A stretch of DNA of 64,000 nucleotides from Macrosoma leucophasiata (GCA_036365455.1 JAWQUS010000025.1:20434001-20498000); one strand, 5' to 3'. Counted from the first letter of the stretch, positions 19,901 to 27,222 are shown. Notes: a model not told the origin generated them from the sequence alone. Translations and numbers: made by a program.

Positions 19901-21578
19901 TCCAGTCCTGGAGGGACTTCGTTACCTGATATACCAATAAGCACGTCCGAGCTGGAGAAATTGGCGAAATCTGTTCAAGGTAATTATATTTGCCGGCGGA
20001 TTCGTACGCGCATAACACCTGAGTGCCTAGTGCGAGATTTCCGATCGCGATCGCGTAAGAGTAAACGCAGATTTGTATGGAATTGAAGGAGCGTCATCTA
20101 GCGGTGAATCGATGACTCTCCTTCAATTCCATACAAATCTGCGTTTACTCTTACGCAATATTCGCGTTCCAACCATTGTATTTTTTTTCCCTTTTTTTTC
20201 TGTACAAATCAATGTATGCAGTTTTCTTTATGAAATATTATTACATTTTTCAATTTCACGAAATATTTTCTTTTGTATTATATAAATATGTACATTTTCG
20301 TTTTAATTCTAATTTACTATTTTTGTACTAAGCAAAAAGTTTTGCTTCGTATATAAAACATTCAAAAGTTTTCATAGTAGATCCTGTATAATGCTTCACA
20401 TATCTCTTTCTCCCACGTTTAACCTTATGAATTTATGCATCTGTCTCTTTTTACTGTGTTTCCCGTCTTATCTTCTTCTACGTTAAAACTTTTGAATTTA
20501 TGTGTCAGTCTCTTTTTACTGTTGCTTTTTCGTTTCATCGGCTTTCAAATCGATGTTAAAGAAGTTCTCACCTCTAAAAATTGTCCGTAGCATGTGCAGA
20601 GCAAGAGAGCCAGCGTGTATCGGCGCCGCAGCCGGAGGCCGCCATCGAGAACGGCGCGTGTCGCGAGCGGCTGCTGCGTCACGTGCAGTGTTGCCAGACC
20701 ATCATCGACGAGCGACTAGACACCATCGAGGCGCTCGTCGCCGGTCAGTGTGCTCTACTGGCTTTATTACTCTTAGGGTGAAATTCACAGATTGCACTAC
20801 GACTTTACTTCCAGCAAAGTACGCTTAGAACTGTCATAAACTCATACTTTACTGACAGTTCTAAGAATACTTTGCTCAGAGTCAATTCGTATTGCTGTTT
20901 GTCTGTGAATCTCACGCTTACACTTACAGCCTCACACTGGGTATAAACCTGTGTCGTGGGTGCCGTTGTACATACACAAACACCCAGACCCGAAACAAAT
21001 ATCTGTAGGCCATATAAATATTTGTACCGGTGCGGGGTACGAACCCGCGGCCCTTCGATTTGAACGGTCGTCGATTGATTCAGTGGACGCAATTGCAATG
21101 AAACCTGAAATACCGGGTTCTACCCTTAAGTCGGGATAAGTTATTGTGATTTTCCTGAGAGATTTTAGGCTTTAAAAAAAAAATTGAAAAAAAGTGCGCT
21201 ATTACTCTAATGACTGTTTAACAAATGTAATGTTTGTATGTATGCATGTAAGCATTTACTGCGTACCCCTTCGACAGGTATGATGTTAGTTACGAGGGAA
21301 CGGGAAAACCCTAGAACATAATAGCCTATTATAGTCATTTTACTCTTAGTAGCTACTTTTTTTGACTTACTGGTTGGAAATGCTTTCTTAGTTTGAACTC
21401 TGTTAAATAACCTTTTGTGCATAGGAGTAAATAAAATATTCGATTTTCAGAACTCGAATCTCAGGACCCATCGTTCGAGGACGATGAAACCGCGGACTAC
21501 TTCCCGCGCACCAAGCAAACCATACAGATGCTCATGCATGATCTCGACACCATGGAGGAGTTGGGCATTATCACTTAA
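1695..21578 (+). CDS. MBD-R2: MBD-R2 / PHF20-like chromatin reader, whole gene (16 exons)
   Basis: Joining 16 exons gives one open frame of about 1,497 codons ending in TAA at 21576. Domains in order: THAP C2CH finger (residues 1-86, ending in the AVPTIF-type motif LKPDAVPSIF, which exon 1 and exon 2 build together); acidic linker (to 225); Tudor module (about 228-285, WYPAQIVEVDYDEMEVLVHY and HDEWI); second Tudor-like module (about 315-370); coiled coil in exon 7; MBD-like domain (about 772-840, LPPGWTKHMVRR); C2H2 finger (about 943-971); PHD finger (about 1198-1250). Drosophila MBD-R2 combines THAP, Tudor, MBD, C2H2 and PHD, and vertebrate PHF20 has Tudor, C2H2 and PHD. In flies the protein is a subunit of the MOF-containing NSL complex at promoters of constitutively active genes. 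The start at 1695 is chosen because THAP domains begin just before the first zinc cysteines; an in-frame ATG at 1653 would add 14 residues. The 5' UTR is not resolved. The protein is longer than PHF20 (about 1,000 residues) through lysine- and glutamate-rich linkers. Confidence 0.93.
2987..3149 (+). pseudogene. Unidentified coding-like fragment inside the 2.8-kb transposon
   Basis: An open frame reads LFKVWNTDGTLFQLDENDVS then DVPVEQILKKLPVPNLVMKG and ends FNYVFEK-stop. Composition and hydrophobic pattern look like real protein, unlike the surrounding AT-rich DNA. It follows an ATGATTTCAG acceptor at 2945-2954 by about 30 bases, though a TGA lies between. The family was not recognised. Confidence 0.4.
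3490..4010 (+). pseudogene. Decayed LINE reverse-transcriptase C-terminus (RTE-like)
   Basis: LLYGCQTWVHTKKTQQK, then after stops and frameshifts GRPSKRWIDDIAQSA, are the thumb/C-terminal signatures of RTE-type polymerases (LYG..TW and GRP..RW.DDI). Truncated at both ends. Confidence 0.65.
4283..4577 (-). repeat. F1 repeat copy (minus)
   Basis: Starts ACTGGTGGTAGAG and ends CATTACATAAAAAAAT, the mirror of F1. A short inverted duplication of its edge (TGATTTACTGG against CCAGTAAATCA) sits at 4281-4312. Confidence 0.75.
4891..5810. other. Intronic, nothing recognised except simple repeats
   Basis: AT-rich. An AAAG microsatellite lies at 5310-5345, and a short hairpin TGTCAAGTCGAT / ATCGACTTGACA at 5514-5545. 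Confidence 0.4.
5811..6170 (+). repeat. F2 dispersed repeat (first copy)
   Basis: Begins TTATTATGGCATTGCTATTA and matches 29986-30350 and 35876-36163 through TGCCACCAACTTTATTTAAT. The usual 3' end (GAGCACC..CGCCTCTTTCAAGG) is missing here. Confidence 0.75.
6171..7035. other. Intronic, nothing firm
   Basis: About 6240-6340 (ATTTATTGCGTTATG, then GACACCCTGTTAGGG) resembles the 3' tail of a lepidopteran LINE; the rest is unassigned. Confidence 0.3.
7036..7447. mobile_element. MITE-like element, 412 bp
   Basis: Short inverted ends GGCCTGCTTAA (7036-7046) and TTAAGCAGGCC (7437-7447). It contains at 7053-7097 the 3' end of an F2 copy (GAGCACCATACGCCTCTTTC). Confidence 0.45.
7903..8352 (+). CDS. 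MBD-R2: MBD-R2 exon 2: end of THAP and acidic linker
   Basis: Acceptor CTCTTTCAG/AT; the frame runs from DAVPSIFSWVVDKK into a Glu/Ser/Asp-rich low-complexity linker with no recognised fold. Donor AAAG/GTATTG in phase 1. Confidence 0.88.
8776..8908 (+). CDS. MBD-R2: MBD-R2 exon 3: first Tudor module
   Basis: Acceptor TTTGCAG/GT. The exon encodes GSKVEAKDFAEYWYPAQIVE followed by a DYDE turn and LVHYEN, a Tudor-knot strand pattern. Donor AACAA/GTGAGT leaves two bases; exon 4 supplies the third. Confidence 0.9.
9764..9987 (+). CDS. MBD-R2: MBD-R2 exon 4: end of Tudor 1, start of Tudor 2
   Basis: Acceptor AATTTCAG/ACACG. It begins KHDEWISVSSPRLRPL (end of the first module), passes a proline/glutamate linker and opens the second module with VGERCLARWRDSRRFMATV. 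The GTGAGT inside it at 9782 is read through, as the frame requires. Donor GAAG/GTAAGT, phase 1. Confidence 0.9.
10251..10700 (+). CDS. MBD-R2: MBD-R2 exon 5: end of Tudor 2 and basic linker
   Basis: Acceptor AATTTCTAG/GAAAC. NYEVIFDDGVHWKCNVTRMY closes the second Tudor-like module. It continues into a Pro/Ser/Thr-rich stretch, then a strongly basic segment rich in Lys and Arg. Donor CCTG/GTGAGT, phase 1. Confidence 0.9.
10790..10905 (+). repeat. Intronic repeat shared with intron 14
   Basis: TTTTCTCCCACGTTATATCT, CTTATGAATTTATGTGTCTG and AAGTTTTCACTTCAAAAG recur at 20395-20578, where the unit is partly doubled. Confidence 0.6.
11019..11359 (+). CDS. MBD-R2: MBD-R2 exon 6: acidic linker
   Basis: Acceptor TGTTTTTAG/AT. 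Encodes a Glu/Lys/Thr-rich linker (for example DMITLEDLIDQPQIAPP) with no recognised domain. Donor ATACC/GTAAGT, phase 0. A MITE and an F1 repeat lie in the following intron. Confidence 0.87.
11451..11679. mobile_element. MITE-A, uninterrupted copy
   Basis: Inverted ends CTATTACACGACACGGTATT (11453-) and AATACCGTGCCGTGTAATAA (about 11653-11672). The same element, split by another MITE, is at 51479-51930. It holds the 13-base tag CACAGTACAAATA at 11557-11569. Confidence 0.75.
11828..12120 (+). repeat. F1 repeat, near full length
   Basis: Representative F1 copy: TTATGGAAGTGGCCAACAAG, GTGATGACTGCAGCCTATAG, CGGTGGTGCCTATGCCCGCG, and the end CTATCACCAGTAAAA. No terminal inverted repeats and no clear tRNA head. 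Confidence 0.85.
12218..12706 (+). CDS. MBD-R2: MBD-R2 exon 7: coiled coil and WCCKWVNGQ segment (5' edge uncertain)
   Basis: The frame is open from 12152 to the donor CCAG/GTAAAT. The only AG that matches the phase-0 end of exon 6 is at 12216-12217 (AAAACCCAG/GCAACG), which has a weak pyrimidine tract; a microexon or another start is possible. It encodes a Lys/Glu heptad-like coiled coil (LSKIKKSKKLRLLQ through EEMRQQM) and then GEWCCKWVNGQPVGTVSEIE, just before the MBD. The last 100 bases are echoed by a decayed copy at 12776-12870. Confidence 0.78.
12776..12870 (+). pseudogene. Decayed tandem copy of the 3' end of MBD-R2 exon 7
   Basis: This intronic stretch repeats the order of exon 7 bases about 12603-12700: the TGTTGTA start, GGGTGAATGGGCAAC, GGAACTGTCAG, GAAATTAAG, and CTAGTTTACC before a GGTAAAT like the true donor. 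Indels and a stop (AAATTAAGAT in the equivalent frame) make it non-coding. A shorter third echo (TATTGTAAATGGGTGAA) lies at about 12917-12935. Confidence 0.75.
13188..13282 (+). CDS. MBD-R2: MBD-R2 exon 8: MBD, first half
   Basis: Acceptor TATTTAG/GTGG. Encodes VEDARLPPGWTKHMVRRSWG and then SAGKWDVVII, the LPPGW-type opening and first strands of a methyl-CpG-binding-like domain. Donor ATAAG/GTAAAT, phase 2. Confidence 0.92.
13467..13609. mobile_element. MITE-B (palindromic, 143 bp)
   Basis: GGGTTGCACCAAGATATTTG at one end and GTTGTGCAACCC at the other; the inner parts (CATCCTACTCTAAC and GTTAGAGCAGGATG) are also inverted. A second copy is split by the MULE at 47856-50050. Confidence 0.75.
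13690..13850 (+). repeat. F1 repeat, internally deleted
   Basis: AATGTAATGAAGTGGCAGTA at the start and AACTCTACCACTAATAAAG at the end, with the middle missing. A LINE-like tail (CAATAAATAAATAAATC) follows at 13880-13945. Confidence 0.6.
13995..14300 (+). mobile_element. tRNA-derived SINE, family S1
   Basis: The head has an A box (GTTAGTCCAGCGGTG) and a B box (GGGTTCGATGCCC). The tail carries a 29-bp perfect hairpin (14168-14231) and TATATACCCTAATGTG. A minus-strand relative is at 20930-21125. SINE rather than tRNA, because no closed cloverleaf forms. Confidence 0.75.
14350..14635 (+). CDS. MBD-R2: MBD-R2 exon 9: MBD, second half, and basic tail
   Basis: Acceptor CATTTTCAG/CCC. PENRRFHTKTDMRPYI continues the MBD fold, followed by LLDFGVHLKLARRMGW and a highly basic segment. 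Donor AAATCT/GTGAGT, phase 0. Whether it binds methylated DNA cannot be told from the sequence. Confidence 0.92.
14657..14941 (-). repeat. F1 repeat (minus), near full length
   Basis: ACTGGTGGTAGAGCTCTAGT through ACATTAAAAAAAT, antiparallel to the copy at 11828. Confidence 0.85.
14980..15230 (+). mobile_element. tRNA-derived SINE, family S2 (copy 1)
   Basis: The tRNA-like core GGACTTCAGTAGC.. to ..CGCCTGAAGTC has a paired acceptor stem and a B box (GAGTCCGAGTCTCG). The tail is CATGTGTTAATGCGAAATAA. About 75 bases upstream of the core are shared with the copy at 19275. Confidence 0.8.
15288..15384 (+). CDS. MBD-R2: MBD-R2 exon 10: short linker exon
   Basis: Acceptor TTTTCCCAG/TCTCG; 32 codons plus one base (SREFEIVTSNTAQPVPD...). 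Donor TTTG/GTGAGT. No domain. Confidence 0.86.
15385..16367. other. MBD-R2 intron 10: fragments of repeats
   Basis: 15925-15975 (minus) is the 3' tail of the RTE-type LINE seen at 60780 (CACGCCAGGTCCCTAACGG). 16000-16022 is an AAT microsatellite. The rest is unassigned. Confidence 0.5.
16368..17132 (+). CDS. MBD-R2: MBD-R2 exon 11: C2H2 zinc finger and long linker
   Basis: Acceptor TTTTTTAG/TACACG. RCPAEGCFKNFRN supplies the C-x4-C pair and LQMHIKHYH the two histidines, giving one C2H2 finger like the one in PHF20. A proline- and basic-rich linker with KKDKKKSTSKK follows. Donor AGAGA/GTGAGT, phase 1. Confidence 0.92.
17215..17348. mobile_element. MITE, 134 bp
   Basis: Imperfect inverted ends GCCCAAATACTCAAACGTCA and TCGTTTGAGTATTCGGCC. 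Confidence 0.6.
17608..17946 (-). repeat. F1 repeat (minus) with a 60-bp insertion
   Basis: Full-length F1 interrupted at about 17762-17826 by GC-rich DNA (GTCGCGCGCGGCCGCGATCG). Confidence 0.8.
18071..18222 (+). CDS. MBD-R2: MBD-R2 exon 12: PHD finger, first part
   Basis: Acceptor CCTTTTCAG/CCGG. INCHCGFREEDGLMVQCELC gives the first zinc ligands and WQHALCHNI the W-x-H-x3-C core of a PHD finger. Donor GAG/GTATCA, phase 0. Confidence 0.93.
18511..18755 (+). mobile_element. Dispersed CTAGCTGTGC element
   Basis: Starts ACTAGCTGTGCTCGCGACTT and runs through AAAATCGGTCCAGCCGTTCC to CAGACAGACAAAAATGGTAA. A second copy is at 36164-36713. Probably a LINE-derived 3' fragment. Confidence 0.7.
18847..19058 (+). 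CDS. MBD-R2: MBD-R2 exon 13: PHD finger, second part
   Basis: Acceptor GGTGCAG/GTGCC. VPAKYTCSICLNPRR provides the last C-x2-C pair of the PHD finger; a helical segment (SQRFLHDQDRLYEGLLPG) follows. This exon is far more GC-rich than its surroundings, as is exon 15. Donor GCCAC/GTGAGT, phase 2. Confidence 0.93.
19275..19525 (+). mobile_element. tRNA-derived SINE, family S2 (copy 2)
   Basis: More intact than copy 1: GACTTCAGTAGCTCAATTG with B box GCGAGTTCGAGTCTCGC, acceptor stem GACTTCAG/CTGAAGTC, tail as copy 1. Confidence 0.8.
19687..19979 (+). CDS. MBD-R2: MBD-R2 exon 14
   Basis: Acceptor ATTTCCCAG/GAAAA. Encodes TKKDHPKLYLWAKEWDD and an acidic linker ending LEKLAKSVQ. Donor TTCAAG/GTAATT, phase 1. 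No named domain. Confidence 0.9.
20053..20156. repeat. Perfect 39-bp inverted repeat (hairpin MITE)
   Basis: Arms 20053-20091 and 20118-20156 are exact complements (from GCGTAAGAGTAAACGCAG), around a 26-base loop containing CATCTAGCGGTGAATC. Confidence 0.85.
20170..20365 (+). repeat. Dispersed repeat, partner at 22852-23040
   Basis: CTGTACAAATCAATGTATG, CATTTTTCAATTTCA, TGTATTATATAAATATGTA and AAGTTTTGCTTCGTAT recur in order 2.7 kb downstream. Confidence 0.7.
20591..20743 (+). CDS. MBD-R2: MBD-R2 exon 15
   Basis: Acceptor TTGTCCGTAG/CATGT. Encodes a C-terminal helix (RERLLRHVQCCQTIIDERLD) like the conserved helical tail of the family. Donor GCCG/GTCAGT, phase 1. Confidence 0.9.
20778..20915. 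mobile_element. MITE in MBD-R2 intron 15
   Basis: Ends GTGAAATTCACAGA and TCTGTGAATCTCAC; an inner inverted pair GCAAAGTACGCTTAGAACTG / CAGTTCTAAGAATACTTTGC. Confidence 0.75.
20930..21125 (-). mobile_element. tRNA-derived SINE, family S1 (minus)
   Basis: TATAAACCTGTGTCGTGG and GGGTACGAACCCGCG (B box on the minus strand) mirror the copy at 13995. Confidence 0.7.
21451..21578 (+). CDS. MBD-R2: MBD-R2 exon 16: C-terminus and stop
   Basis: Acceptor CGATTTTCAG/AACTC. Encodes an acidic stretch, then QTIQMLMHDLDTMEELGIIT and TAA at 21576-21578. An AATAAA follows at once. Confidence 0.92.
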
Positions 21579-21584
21579 ATGTTC

Positions 21585-21590
21585 AATAAA
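21585..21590 (+). promoter_or_regulatory. Poly(A) signal of MBD-R2
   Basis: AATAAA seven bases after the stop codon. It implies a very short 3' UTR unless a later signal is used. Confidence 0.55.
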
Positions 21591-21659
21591 TTATGTCATT
21601 TGGACAAGCAAAAGGAAGGATATACGAAATGAAGGTGTTAGTATATTGTAATTTTATTA

Positions 21660-22260
21660 AAGACTAGTGGCTCGTCCCGAATGAAAGTTCTACCTATATA
21701 GCCTATGTCACTCAGTGAAGATGCAGCTTTCTAATGAAAGAATTTTTGCAATCGGCCCAATAGTATTGTGTGATAACGTTACAAACAAACATACATAAAC
21801 ATAAATGTTTCACTCTGTTTAATGTTTCCTCTTTATAATATTAGTACTTATAGAAGTATAGATGATATCATTTTATGAATAAATATTAATCTGGTTGTAG
21901 AAGAACAAAGAAGATTTTTTTACCACGGATGTCGTTTCCTATTCTCTGAAATCTTTGTCTAACGCCTGTATTAGTAGACAGATCAGTCCCATAACACGGC
22001 TTAAGATCCCCTCTCAAGGTCCGAGATTGTCTATTAAAAAGACAAGAAGGCCGCACCCGCTCGTTTAAATTCATTTCTGTTTCTTTTGAAAGGGGAAATG
22101 GAGGAATTTGTAAATAATTAATTCTTTCCATATTATACATAATTATTTCGTTCTGAGAATTTGATAATTATTAGTGGCTATTCACTCTAGGTAGTTAAAA
22201 AAAAAGACGATATAAAAGTGCTCTATAGGAGTCCAATTATATGAAATAGGTATATGAATA
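21660..22260. other. Intergenic, nothing identified
   Basis: The minus strand is open for 84 codons at 22140-21886 (MNLNERVRPSCLFNRQSRTL within it), with no family recognised. 22196-22264 matches 34437-34500 (AAAAGTGCTCT, AATTATATGAAATA). Confidence 0.3.
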
Positions 22261-22651
22261 AACGGGGGCAGATCGCATAGCTAAAAAAGTAGTAATACAA
22301 TCAGTAGCATAAGACTACCCAAGGATCTCAATGTTCAACCATTTTTAGATATAGTATGTTTCTTAGTTTGTATTTAATCCAATGGGTAATGGAATCACTT
22401 TTAAAAGTTATGTCTCGTAGAACTATGATATCCCACCGGAGATTGCGAACATGTTTCTCGCGAGGCGATCGGTGAACATGACTGGTGGCGATGTTTCTAA
22501 TTTTGTTATTGTTATTCAGAACGTGGCCCAAATGACCCGATTGTCGTGCTTGATAACCGTTCACAAGTGATCATTGCAAGATTCGGACAAAAAAATGATG
22601 GTACAAATGTTACACTTTGTACCATGCTTTTTTTTTGTACGAAATATTATT

Positions 22652-22828
22652 TAGAGAACCTAAAGAGCATTTTTAGACGCTTGTTATTTTTACCTCTTTG
22701 GAATAAAAGGTGTAAGATCAAAAGTTTAGTATGGACGGGTTCTACTGTTGGTAGGAAAGAAAGACCATATATATTCTGGCGAGGTAAAAATATTTTTAAT
22801 ACCAGCAAATGTTCTTGAGGTTCTCTAG
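22652..22828. mobile_element. MITE, 177 bp
   Basis: Inverted ends TTAGAGAACCTAAAGAGCAT and ATGTTCTTGAGGTTCTCTA, with similarity extending about 40 bases inward. Confidence 0.65.
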
Positions 22829-22851
22829 ATATTTCAAAGCTATTAACATTG

Positions 22852-23040
22852 TACATTTTTTTCCCTTTTTCTGTACAAATCAATGTATGGAGCAGCTTTC
22901 TTTATGAAATGTCATTACATTTTTCAATTTCATGAAATATTTTCTCTTGTATTATATAAATATGTATATTTTAGTTTTAATTTTAAATCGAATATACAAT
23001 TTTTGTTCTAAGCAAGAAGTTCTGCTTCGTATTATTGATA
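22852..23040 (+). repeat. Dispersed repeat, partner of 20170-20365
   Basis: Same order of blocks as 20170-20365, here with AAGAAGTTCTGCTTCGTAT at the end. Confidence 0.7.
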
Positions 23041-23201
23041 ATTAAAATGTAGTTTATGAAATCAATTTGAGTTTTATTTACCAGCAGAAATGGCAGGACA
23101 TAATCCCTTTCTCTTATGTAACTCGCAAGTGCAAAAGATGACAAGATGACTGTCATCTCTTGCGCTTTGGTTATCTTGTAAAGAAAGTCTAATTTAATGT
23201 A

Positions 23202-24050
23202 TTGTACTTTGAAAGAAGTACTCAGACGGATCCAGACAAATTGAATGACGCCATAACAAATTTGAACTTTAACTTGCAACAAATATTACTCTGGTCTAAT
23301 CAATTTGGTATAACTGTGAATGTCTCCAAATGTCAAGCCATTATTTTGGGTAGCTCGTACTTTGGGAATAATATTGATATGAATAACCTCTCGCATGTTG
23401 CATTCAATGGCTTGCTCATTCCATTTTCACAAGAAGTTAAAAACCTGGGTCTGTATATGGATTCCACACTGAGTTGGAATAAGCAAGTCACTCATGTGAG
23501 TAAAAGTGTCACAGCTTTGCTACGGTCTCTATACCGGTTTAATTTTTTTTTGCCATCTAAGACCAGATCACTTCTAGTTCAATCACTTTTGCTCCCCATA
23601 CTCGATTACACTGATGTTTGCTATCCTGATCTATCTCAAGAATTTCTAAATAAACTGGATCGTATTCATAATAATTGTATACGCTTTATTTTTAATTTAC
23701 GCAAATTTGATCATATCTCTTTCTACCGCTGTAAGTTGAAATGGCTGCCTATTCGACAGCGTAGATCCATCAGATTATTATGCTTGTTATACTCTATCAT
23801 TAACGATCCAAACTCTCCTGATTATCTCAAAAGCAAATTTCAAATCCTGGGTAACTCTCATGATCTCTGTCTTCGTTCTTCTAAATATCTCACCTTTATC
23901 ATTCCTTTTCACCGAACAGGTTTCATGTCTAACTCATTCACCATTTCGGCAATAAAGCTTTGGAACGCACTCCCCGTGGACATCAGAAAAGCTACGACTA
24001 AATTGTCATTTAAGAGAAAGCTACGTGAGCATTATTTGAGGATGCTTTGA
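23202..24050 (+). pseudogene. LINE reverse transcriptase, C-terminal 280 residues
   Basis: The open frame begins just after where the catalytic YADD would be (DKLNDAITNLNFNLQQILLW, W.N.FGI..N..K) and runs through the thumb region to the conserved end KLWNALPVDIR followed by LSFKRKLREHYL. No endonuclease, ORF1 or catalytic motif remains, so the copy is dead through 5' truncation. The frame is uninterrupted, which suggests a fairly young insertion. Confidence 0.85.
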
Positions 24051-24297
24051 GTTTTTTGTACATTTGTGACAGTTATCTACATGTTCTTCACACTATGTCT
24101 GCTTTGAGTTTACTATTTTTCGTTGTATTTATTTAATTTTTTTTAATAGGTATTTAGGTATATGTATTTGGATATATATGTGTATATGTGTATTACGAAT
24201 ATATATATGTATATATAAAAATATATATTTAGCTTATATTTCTATATATATGTATTATTTCGGTTTAAGTAATATATTCCATATAACAAAAGGTATT

Positions 24298-24406
24298 TGT
24301 GGGACATTGGCTATGTATAACTATAACCTACTTGGTATTGGAGAAATGTATATGGATAAAGAAATATGACATATGTAATAAACGTCAGTCTAAACCTAAC
24401 ACGGCT
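24298..24406 (+). repeat. Left LTR, truncated after R
   Basis: TGTGGGACATTGGCTATG through CTAAACCTAACACGGCT, matching the first 109 bases of the right LTR. It stops about 23 bases after AATAAA, where a poly(A) site would be; the U5 (TTTGATTCACATATATCACA) is absent. Confidence 0.9.
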
Positions 24407-26346
24407 CGTAGTCTCTGATCGTGGACTTCTTTAGTTGACCCAAAGACTAATAAGTCATCAACAAAGAGAACTACCCCTTCTATATCATCGAACTGTTCAA
24501 ACAGTTTTTTATGAAATATTTCTGAAGCTGATGATATACCAAATGGCATACGTAAATATTTGTACCTTCCGAACGCTGTATTAAATGTACAGAGGTCTGT
24601 GGAGTCTCTGTGTAATTTGACTTGCCAGAAACTCTGTTTGGCATCTAAAGTACTGAAATATGACGCACCTGTCTTTGCTGTAATCTCATCAAATGTGGGA
24701 AGCTTAAAATGTTCCCGCCTGATTGCTTTATTCAGATCTCGCGGATCGAGACAGATGCGAATATCACCGTTCGGTTTTTTAACAACTGTCATGCTATTAA
24801 CCCAGTCCGTTGGTCCCTCTACCTTAGCTATTATGCCATCTTTTTGCATCTCGATTAATTTATTTTTAATCTGTTCTTTTAAAGCTAACGGTAATTTTCT
24901 AGGAGCGTGAACTACAGGACACACGTCATCTTTTAACTGTATTTTGTAATCACCTGGTAAGCAACCCATACCTTCAAAAACATCTGGAAATTCACCCAAT
25001 ATATTCTCACTTCTACAGTTACGCTTTACCGCCAAAATTCTTTTTATTAATTGTAGTTCCTCGCAAGAACTTCTACTTAATACTGGAATCGCGTCTACGT
25101 CTGCAATTATGAATCGCAGAATGTAGGTATTATTTTTACAAAACGTTTTTAAGTAACATTGTCCTACAATATCTATACTACTACCAGAATAGCCCTCTAA
25201 TCTCATTTTAGTGTTACTTAATTGATCTTCGGATACATTTATGTGTTTTAAAAACTTTTTTGGCAATACATTTACGTCAGCTCCAGTGTCTAGCTTAAAA
25301 GAAATAATTTTATTATTTATTTTTAAATCAATTAACCAATCACTACTATTATGTTTAGGTATACGATTAATAACTACCTCCTGGTCGGTGGAGTCCTCCT
25401 TTACTTGATATACTCGGAACCTGCACATTCTCGCCAGATGGTTCATCCGATTACAGCGGATACATCGCAAACCGTATGCAGGACACTGATATTTTTCGTG
25501 CGTCTTGCCACATTTCGCACAACTGCGACTGAAACTTGGATGTGCTTGAAATTGAAACGTTGATTGATCATGTCGAGAAGATTGAACCTCACCGTTAAGC
25601 TGCCGCTTCGGCCCACTGCCTCGTGGTGGTGGTGGTTGTGACCACATGCTGTTACCACGTGAAGTTCCTCCTCTCACAGCTGATGGCACACGCTCAAACT
25701 GACGTCGCCGACTCAGAATATGCATTTCAGCAGCTTTCTCCTCGCCCTTTCTGTCTTCTGCAATTTCATGTACATGATGGTCACAGTTTTCCGTTTTTAT
25801 GATCGTAGCTTGTAATCGTGACATTTCCGCTAAACGACTTATATCTAAAGCCTTTTTCAAAGTGACGTCGGGTTCTCTGAGAAGCCTTTCTGCTAAAGCT
25901 ACATCTTTTATGCCACATATAAATCTGCTGCAAACCAAATCGTCGCGTAAATCCCGGAACTCGCACATCGCCGCCATTTTATTCAATTCAAATACGTACT
26001 GTTCCGCAGACTCGTTATCTCTTTGATCTCTTTTGAAGAATCTTTGTCTTTCAACTGCTAAATTTTTCTTTGGTATAAAAAAAATATCATATTGTTTTAG
26101 TAAATCGTTAACATTTTTTGGTTCTTCTATAAACTGCTCACTTACTTCACGACATTGACCTCCGATAATGTGTAATAATATATTTATTTGTACCTTGTTA
26201 TCTTTTTTAGAAAGTTCGCACGCCTCGTAATATATTTTAAATGCCTTTTTCCATTTCTCCCACTCACTACATAAATTTCCAGACGTAACATTTGATAAAT
26301 TATTTTCAAAATTAAATGGCGGCGGCGGTTGCAAAATTGACTCCAT
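24385..26346 (-). pseudogene. Gypsy gag-protease-RT fragment (inverted block)
   Basis: A single 653-codon frame on the minus strand. It contains gag (WEKWKKAFKIYYEA), a nucleocapsid with paired zinc-knuckle-like cysteines (CAKCGKTHEKYQC, CIRCNRMNHLARMC), the aspartic protease motif LDTGADVNVLP, and RT motifs LDPRDLN, FKLPTFDEI and the active site FVDDLL. It breaks off shortly after the active site; the last six residues come from the LTR R region read backwards. No RNase H or integrase follows. The gag-pol join in one frame with this protease places it in Ty3/gypsy. Confidence 0.9.
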
Positions 26347-26463
26347 CGGACAATATCTTGTTCACTACACCACACTGGTGGTATTTTATGTGTTGTAATA
26401 TTAATATATATATTTAATATCGTTATATTTATTTGCGTGATTTTTTCCAACATTTAATTATAA

Positions 26464-26482
26464 AATCCTACCGACTGCGCCA
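26464..26482 (-). other. Primer-binding site complementary to tRNA-Ser
   Basis: On the minus strand TGGCGCAGTCGGTAGGATT follows the LTR end CACA directly. It is complementary to the known 3' end of insect tRNA-Ser (CCTACCGACTGCGCCA). Confidence 0.85.
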
Positions 26483-26542
26483 TGTGATATATGTGAATCA
26501 AAGCCGTGTTAGGTTTAGACTGACGTTTATTACATATGTCAT
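26483..26542 (-). repeat. Inverted R-U5 piece of the gypsy LTR
   Basis: Sixty bases equal to the last 60 of the right LTR, reversed. It starts (minus strand) at ATGACATATG, which is the inferred 5' end of R. Confidence 0.88.
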
Positions 26543-26977
26543 GTTGGAACGATGTTACAAAGGAATGTCATTGATAAATTGAAATCGCGGCAGACCGCAC
26601 AAAAAATTTACTACGATAAAGGTTCAAGAAAACTACCTTTAGTGCGCATAGGGAAAAACGTTAAAATTCGCTTAAATAATGAATGGATTCCGGGTGTTAT
26701 CACAGGAACAGCGGGACCTAGGTCATATTTAATTCAAATCGAGAATTTTAATATTTTAAGAAGAAATCGGAAACACATAATATTAGATTCAAATAGAAGG
26801 CCCGCGGCTTGTTCATATCAACAATTTAACGATATATCTATAGATAGTGCGGAGCGCTCTGCTTGCGCCGGCTCCAGTGTTCCGGCGGAGCAAATAGTTG
26901 ATTCCATGTTACCTAATAATTATTGTACTCGTTTTGGCAGGATAGTGAAGCCTCCTGATCGGTGGGTCATTCCGTAG
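26543..26977 (+). pseudogene. Gypsy integrase C-terminal fragment
   Basis: The frame is open from the junction: QKIYYDKGSRKLPLVRIGKN, then EWIPGVITGTAGPRSYLI and RRNRKHI, the GPY/F-type C-terminal module of Ty3/gypsy integrases, ending at TAG 26975. The catalytic core is absent. Confidence 0.82.
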
Positions 26978-27222
26978 CGGTCGGCAATAGTCGGCATAAA
27001 CACGCGCAAGTCAAACATACTTAATAATATGTACCTAACTATTTGATGTTTTGCACTTATTATTTTTGCATATGAACTGATTTTTGTTATTTTATTTTAT
27101 TTATTTTTTCATATAGAATTAAAATAGGTGTATAATTGTATACCATTGTTTTGTAGCTTATGTAAAATAGATAGGTACCTATATATTGTATTTTCTTATT
27201 ATTATATTAATTCTAATTTCAT

